From assembly GCA_003141855.1 (NCBI GenBank), contig PLNS01000012.1:117057-181056 (forward strand): 64,000 nt of DNA, read 5' to 3'. The notes under the pieces were generated by a model that saw only the letters and a list, made by a program, of their open reading frames with translations, did no database searches and was not told the DNA's origin. Positions 61,010 to 64,000 of the stretch are shown piece after piece. How positions within the stretch are numbered: position 1 is the first letter of the stretch; each line of letters starts with the position of its first letter. The DNA comes from Candidatus Bathyarchaeota archaeon (lineage in GTDB: Archaea; Thermoproteota; Bathyarchaeia; Bathyarchaeales; Bathycorpusculaceae). Made by a program: the position numbers and the translations under genes.

Positions 61010-61939
61010 TTACTTTCCTAAAACAACCCTTGCCAACTCAACTTTCCGCTCAAAACTATTCATTAAAGTGTTGGTAACTTTCACTTCAAGCCCCAACTTT
61101 TCAATGCGCTCCTTCTGTGAAACATCCTGGGCATCCAAAACAAACGTGTCAAGGAAATCAGAGTAAAGCTTCGCAACCCCAAAGGCAGAAACTTCAAAGC
61201 CTAAACCACGCAACATTTTATCCGCAGGACCCTTAATCGGCAAACCAGCAACAATAGGGCTAATCCCAACTACTCTTGCACTTGTCCGCCTCAACGCATC
61301 CCTCACGCCATCCACCGCCAAAATAGTGCCTATACTAACAATGGGATTGCTTGGACAAACAACAACCACTTCAGCATCCAAAATCGCATTCAAAACCCCG
61401 GGTGAAGGCTTCGCAGTGGCAGCCCCAACAAACTCGACGCCTAAAACCTCATCTTTCCCCTGCCTTCTGACAAAGTACTCTTCAAAATGCATTGAGCCGT
61501 CGCTTGTTGTTACTCTGGTTTCAAACTTGTCGTTGGACATCGGTAAAATCTTGACTTTAAGCCCTAAACTACGGCAAACTTCGTCGGTGATTTGTGAGAG
61601 CGTGAAGCCTTGTTTTAAGCGGTCGGTTCGGTAAATGTGGGTTGCTAAGTCTCTGTCGCCTAAGCCAAACCATGTGTCTAAGCCGTGCTTTTTGAGCATT
61701 TCAAGGCATTGGAAAGTGTCACCCCTGATGCCCCAACCCTTCTCTTCATCAACAATGCCCGCTAACGTGTATGAGACGATGTCTAAGTCGGGAGAAATGT
61801 GCAGTCCGAAAAGTTCGATGTCATCGCCAGTGTTCACGATAACCGACAGGTCTTCCTCTTTAACAAGTCTCGTTAAGCCTGTTAGGAATCTGGCTGCGCC
61901 GACTCCGCCTGCTAAAGCCGCAATCAAAACAGTTAACAC
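61010..61939 (-). CDS. cofD: 2-phospho-L-lactate transferase (CofD), coenzyme F420 synthesis
   Basis: About 309 aa. Transfers the phospholactyl-type moiety from a GDP/guanylyl donor to Fo. Motifs ALAGGVGAARFLTGL at the start, VNTGDDIELFGLHISPDLDIVSYTLAG, WFGLGDRDLATHIYRT, CPSNPIVSIGTIL, KGPADKML. GTG 61939 is favoured: it lies 4 nt after the moaE stop and just before the nucleotide-binding motif, while the longer frame runs through moaE. Implies F420 in this organism. Confidence 0.93.
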   Translation of the reverse strand: MLTVLIAALAGGVGAARFLTGLTRLVKEEDLSVIVNTGDDIELFGLHISPDLDIVSYTLAGIVDEEKGWGIRGDTFQCLEMLKKHGLDTWFGLGDRDLATHIYRTDRLKQGFTLSQITDEVCRSLGLKVKILPMSNDKFETRVTTSDGSMHFEEYFVRRQGKDEVLGVEFVGAATAKPSPGVLNAILDAEVVVVCPSNPIVSIGTILAVDGVRDALRRTSARVVGISPIVAGLPIKGPADKMLRGLGFEVSAFGVAKLYSDFLDTFVLDAQDVSQKERIEKLGLEVKVTNTLMNSFERKVELARVVLGK

Positions 61940-61943
61940 CCAA

Positions 61944-62405
61944 TTAGTGGCTGTGTCCTTCTTTCTCGGAAACCCAATACTCCGACGGCGACCCTTTCTT
62001 GTCAATTATGCTTTCTTTTTTGAAAACAGGCGCTTCACTCTTGTACCTCTCAACAGCTTCCCGCAACACAGGAAAAACATCCGTCCGATGAGAACCAGCA
62101 ACCGCCACATAAACCAAGTCGTCACCAACATTGAATTCGCCCAGCAAATGGTGAATTTGAACATTAACTATTCCGGGCTTCTGAGACAAGTCGTCGCTTA
62201 TTTTTGTTAGAACCTGATTGGCTTTTTCTTCGTAAGCTTCTATCGTTAACTTTTCAACCTTTTCATTCTTGAAAGTTTCTCCTCGGACAACACCGATAAA
62301 GAGTGCTATAGCACCGGCTTTCGAGTAGTTAGGGTCTTTTTTGATGTTGTTTATGGCGTCTTGGGCGTTGAAGGTTCCTTTTTCATGCACACCGGCGTTA
62401 GTCAA
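61944..62405 (-). CDS. moaE: molybdopterin synthase catalytic subunit
   Basis: 153 aa. GAIALFIGVVRGETFKNEKVEKLTIEAYEEKA, IHHLLGEFNVGDDLVYVAVAGSHR and PVFKKESIID (active-site Lys) are the MoaE pattern. Needs MoaD as sulfur carrier, not in the window. TTG 62405 or GTG 62390 start. Operon with cofD. Confidence 0.93.
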   Translation of the reverse strand: MTNAGVHEKGTFNAQDAINNIKKDPNYSKAGAIALFIGVVRGETFKNEKVEKLTIEAYEEKANQVLTKISDDLSQKPGIVNVQIHHLLGEFNVGDDLVYVAVAGSHRTDVFPVLREAVERYKSEAPVFKKESIIDKKGSPSEYWVSEKEGHSH

Positions 62406-62495
62406 AACTTGCGCTCTCCGATTAGAAAATACTAAAGTGGCGTGTCTAAAACTGTTTACGGTTAAAGATAGGAATAAGAAATAAAGAAATTGTGT

Positions 62496-63128
62496 TTATG
62501 CTGTGGCTGCAACTGGCGCTGCTTCTACTGGTGCTTCCGGCAGTTTTACTGGTGCTGCTAAGAGTTTAGATTTTCTTATGCCAACATGTCTTAGTGGTGC
62601 AACGAGTTTGGCTTGGTTGTAGATGTCTGAAGCGATTTTTCCAAGGACCATTTCTTGAACGAATTGGTCGAGTGTTAATGCGGCGGCTTTTTCCTTGATT
62701 GTCTTTGCCATCATGGTGCGGATGATTTTTTCCTGTGAAGTCTTTATTCTTGAAAGTGTCAGGGCAGAAACTGCGATTCGAAGCTTGTAGCTGTCTTTTG
62801 TGGTTAAGTTGAATAATCCGTCAACTTTGGTGGTTCTTCTCCTAACCAAGCTGCGCAGGTAATCTCTTGAGTATTCATGACCTTTGAAGAGTGTTTTCGC
62901 GCTTTTTCCGTCAATCTCGTTTACTTGGAAGAACATTTTCAAGTAATGATGAGAAAAGTCACCTGTAATGTCATATAGGGTTGCTTCGACAACTCTGCCG
63001 ATCATTAATTTTTCGTCTTGTGCAGGTATCGAACCTAACTCTATGTTACCAAAGAACGATGGCGCAATTACCATGTACCAGGATTTGCCTCGCCACTTAT
63101 CGCGTACGTGTTTTGTTTTGGAAGACAA
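62496..63128 (-). CDS. rps3ae: 30S ribosomal protein S3Ae (eS1)
   Basis: 210 aa. DKWRGKSWYMVIAPSFFG, GRVVEATLYDITGDF, KMFFQVNEIDGKSAKTLFKGHEYSRDYLRSLVRRRTTKVDG. C-terminal Ala/Pro/Val tail. TTG start after GGGGAAATAAA. Follows serS on the same strand by 50 nt. Confidence 0.96.
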   Translation of the reverse strand: MSSKTKHVRDKWRGKSWYMVIAPSFFGNIELGSIPAQDEKLMIGRVVEATLYDITGDFSHHYLKMFFQVNEIDGKSAKTLFKGHEYSRDYLRSLVRRRTTKVDGLFNLTTKDSYKLRIAVSALTLSRIKTSQEKIIRTMMAKTIKEKAAALTLDQFVQEMVLGKIASDIYNQAKLVAPLRHVGIRKSKLLAAPVKLPEAPVEAAPVAATA

Positions 63129-63178
63129 ATTTATTTCCCCGAACGTGCCACAACATTCTCAAGGAAATATTAAAAGGT

Positions 63179-64000
63179 TTAGCGTTTTCTGTCTATTTTT
63201 TCTCTGTTACCCATGTATTTTCTTAACGCTTCAGGTATATTTATCGTTCCATCCGATAGCTGATTGTTCTCTAGTATGGCTACGATGGTTCTGCCCGTAG
63301 CTATAGCTGTAGAGTTTAATGTGTGAACGAAACCTTTTGGCGGTGCACCCTCTTTTTCGCGGTAACGAACACCCAATCTTCTTCCCTGGTAATCGGTGCA
63401 GTTGCTGCATGAAACCACTTCTCGGTAGCCGTTCTGAGCGGGCATCCACGCTTCAATATCGTATTTTTTGGCTGCTACTGTGCCGATGTCGCCCGTGCAA
63501 ACGTTTACAACTCGGTATGCTAAACCGATTTTTTGCAAAAGGTCCTCAGCGTTCTGCAGGAGTTCTTCATGAAGTTTTGCTGAATCCTCAGGTTTGCAGA
63601 AAATAAATTGCTCTATCTTGTTGAATTGGTGGGTGCGGAAGATGCCGCGTGTGTCTTTTCCATGTGCTCCAGCTTCTTTACGGAAACAGGTGCTTATGCC
63701 TGCTAGTTTTATGGGCATATCTTGTTCTTTTAGGGTTTCGTTCATGAGCATTGCTGCCATGGGGTGCTCGGAAGTGGCGATTAAGTACAGGTCCTCGTTT
63801 TCGACCTTGTAGAGAACATCTTCGAAGTCGCCTAATGCGGTTACTCCTTCGTACGCTTCACGCTTCATCAACAACGGCGGAATAACAGCAGTGTAGCCTT
63901 TCTTTGAAAGCTCTTCGATTGCAAAGCTCATCAGCGCCATGTCTAACATTGCGACTTCATTTTTTAAGTAGAAGAACCTTGAGCCAGAGACCTTTCCAGC
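63179..64000 (-). CDS. serS: seryl-tRNA synthetase, N-terminal part cut by window edge
   Basis: The frame is open to base 64000, where it reads AGKVSGSRFFYLKNEVAML, so the tRNA-binding arm lies outside. Class II motif 2 FRKEAGAHGKDTRGIFRTHQF, motif 3 GRTIVAILENNQ, SCSNCTDYQGRRLGVRYR. Standard (bacterial/eukaryal-like) SerRS rather than the rare methanogenic type. C-terminal end NREKIDRKR at 63179. Confidence 0.95.
   Translation of the reverse strand, partial: AGKVSGSRFFYLKNEVAMLDMALMSFAIEELSKKGYTAVIPPLLMKREAYEGVTALGDFEDVLYKVENEDLYLIATSEHPMAAMLMNETLKEQDMPIKLAGISTCFRKEAGAHGKDTRGIFRTHQFNKIEQFIFCKPEDSAKLHEELLQNAEDLLQKIGLAYRVVNVCTGDIGTVAAKKYDIEAWMPAQNGYREVVSCSNCTDYQGRRLGVRYREKEGAPPKGFVHTLNSTAIATGRTIVAILENNQLSDGTINIPEALRKYMGNREKIDRKR

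Noticed and set aside
61940-62005. N-terminal extension of CofD into moaE
   Set aside because: CofD family starts right at the nucleotide-binding motif; GTG 61939 lies just after the moaE stop.
1-64000. CRISPR array, rRNA operon, insertion sequence or prophage
   Set aside because: No regular spaced repeats, rRNA-like sequence, transposase, integrase or phage structural gene seen on either strand.

Overview
The window reads as a chromosomal segment of an uncultured TACK-type archaeon, most likely a member of Bathyarchaeia (inference). Evidence: an Orc1/Cdc6 initiator, the PolD small subunit (DP1), aIF2-gamma, archaeal ribosomal proteins, Rpo7/Spt4, class I LysRS, the GTP-dependent dephospho-CoA kinase family, CofD (coenzyme F420), a Fae-Hps fusion, archaeal TATA boxes and an intron-containing tRNA. 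No rRNA, CRISPR array, transposase or prophage is visible. Most genes are ordinary core genes in short operons; the interest lies in the origin region, several domain fusions and a family of intergenic repeats.

Layout. 1-1.7 kb: NAD synthetase (cut by the left edge) plus a nitrilase-family amidase. 1.7-5.07 kb: a regulatory-looking region with TGACGTCA palindromes and GTGA/TCAC boxes, two winged-helix genes and one conserved unknown, then an 811-bp intergenic region with three origin-recognition-box-like motifs around an AT-rich core, which I interpret as a replication origin. 5.07-7.9 kb: orc1/cdc6 tail-to-tail with DP1. 8-14.5 kb: AbrB-PhoU regulator, pyrE, an APH-like kinase and a separate P-loop kinase, a PHP phosphoesterase, S-adenosylhomocysteinase. 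14.6-20 kb: zinc ribbon protein, duplicated PhoU/TrkA-C protein with an MgtE-like transporter, and a 692-aa radical SAM/SPASM protein with a large unexplained N-terminus. 20-23.7 kb: small membrane proteins and a large secreted beta-propeller protein. 23.9-27.7 kb: tRNA-Ser(CGA) with intron and the start of the S10 ribosomal cluster (L3-L4-L23-L2-S19), which stops after S19.

28-34.7 kb: B12-binding radical SAM protein, then the conserved information cluster eS31, eS24, DPCK, Spt4, Rpo7, PIN protein, Nudix, aIF2-gamma, eS6. 35-42.5 kb: membrane proteins, MFS transporter, an HTH-Fae-Hps triple fusion, M32 carboxypeptidase, DUF996 protein, C2H2 finger, tRNA-Glu. 42.5-49.7 kb: HD phosphohydrolase, thymidylate kinase, ABC-2 exporter, UPF0148 and UPF0147 proteins, PadR-type regulator with a metal-binding tail facing a cupin gene across a perfect 16-bp palindrome. 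49.8-55.6 kb: FAD dehydrogenase, a four-gene SPFH/coiled-coil/zinc-ribbon membrane module, class I LysRS. 55.6-60.1 kb: gene remnant, PAS-PAS histidine kinase, tRNA-Arg, and a beta-propeller fused to a GT-C glycosyltransferase. 60.3-64 kb: DUF47/PhoU protein, moaE-cofD, eS1, and SerRS cut by the right edge.

Themes. Phosphate/ion homeostasis (AbrB-PhoU, PhoU-RCK_C with MgtE-like transporter, DUF47) recurs. C1/F420 metabolism is represented by Fae-Hps and CofD. The best candidates for undescribed biology are the HTH-Fae-Hps fusion with an inverted repeat in its own leader, the propeller-glycosyltransferase fusion, the origin with its neighbouring palindrome field, the dispersed intergenic repeat, and the SPFH-centred membrane module.
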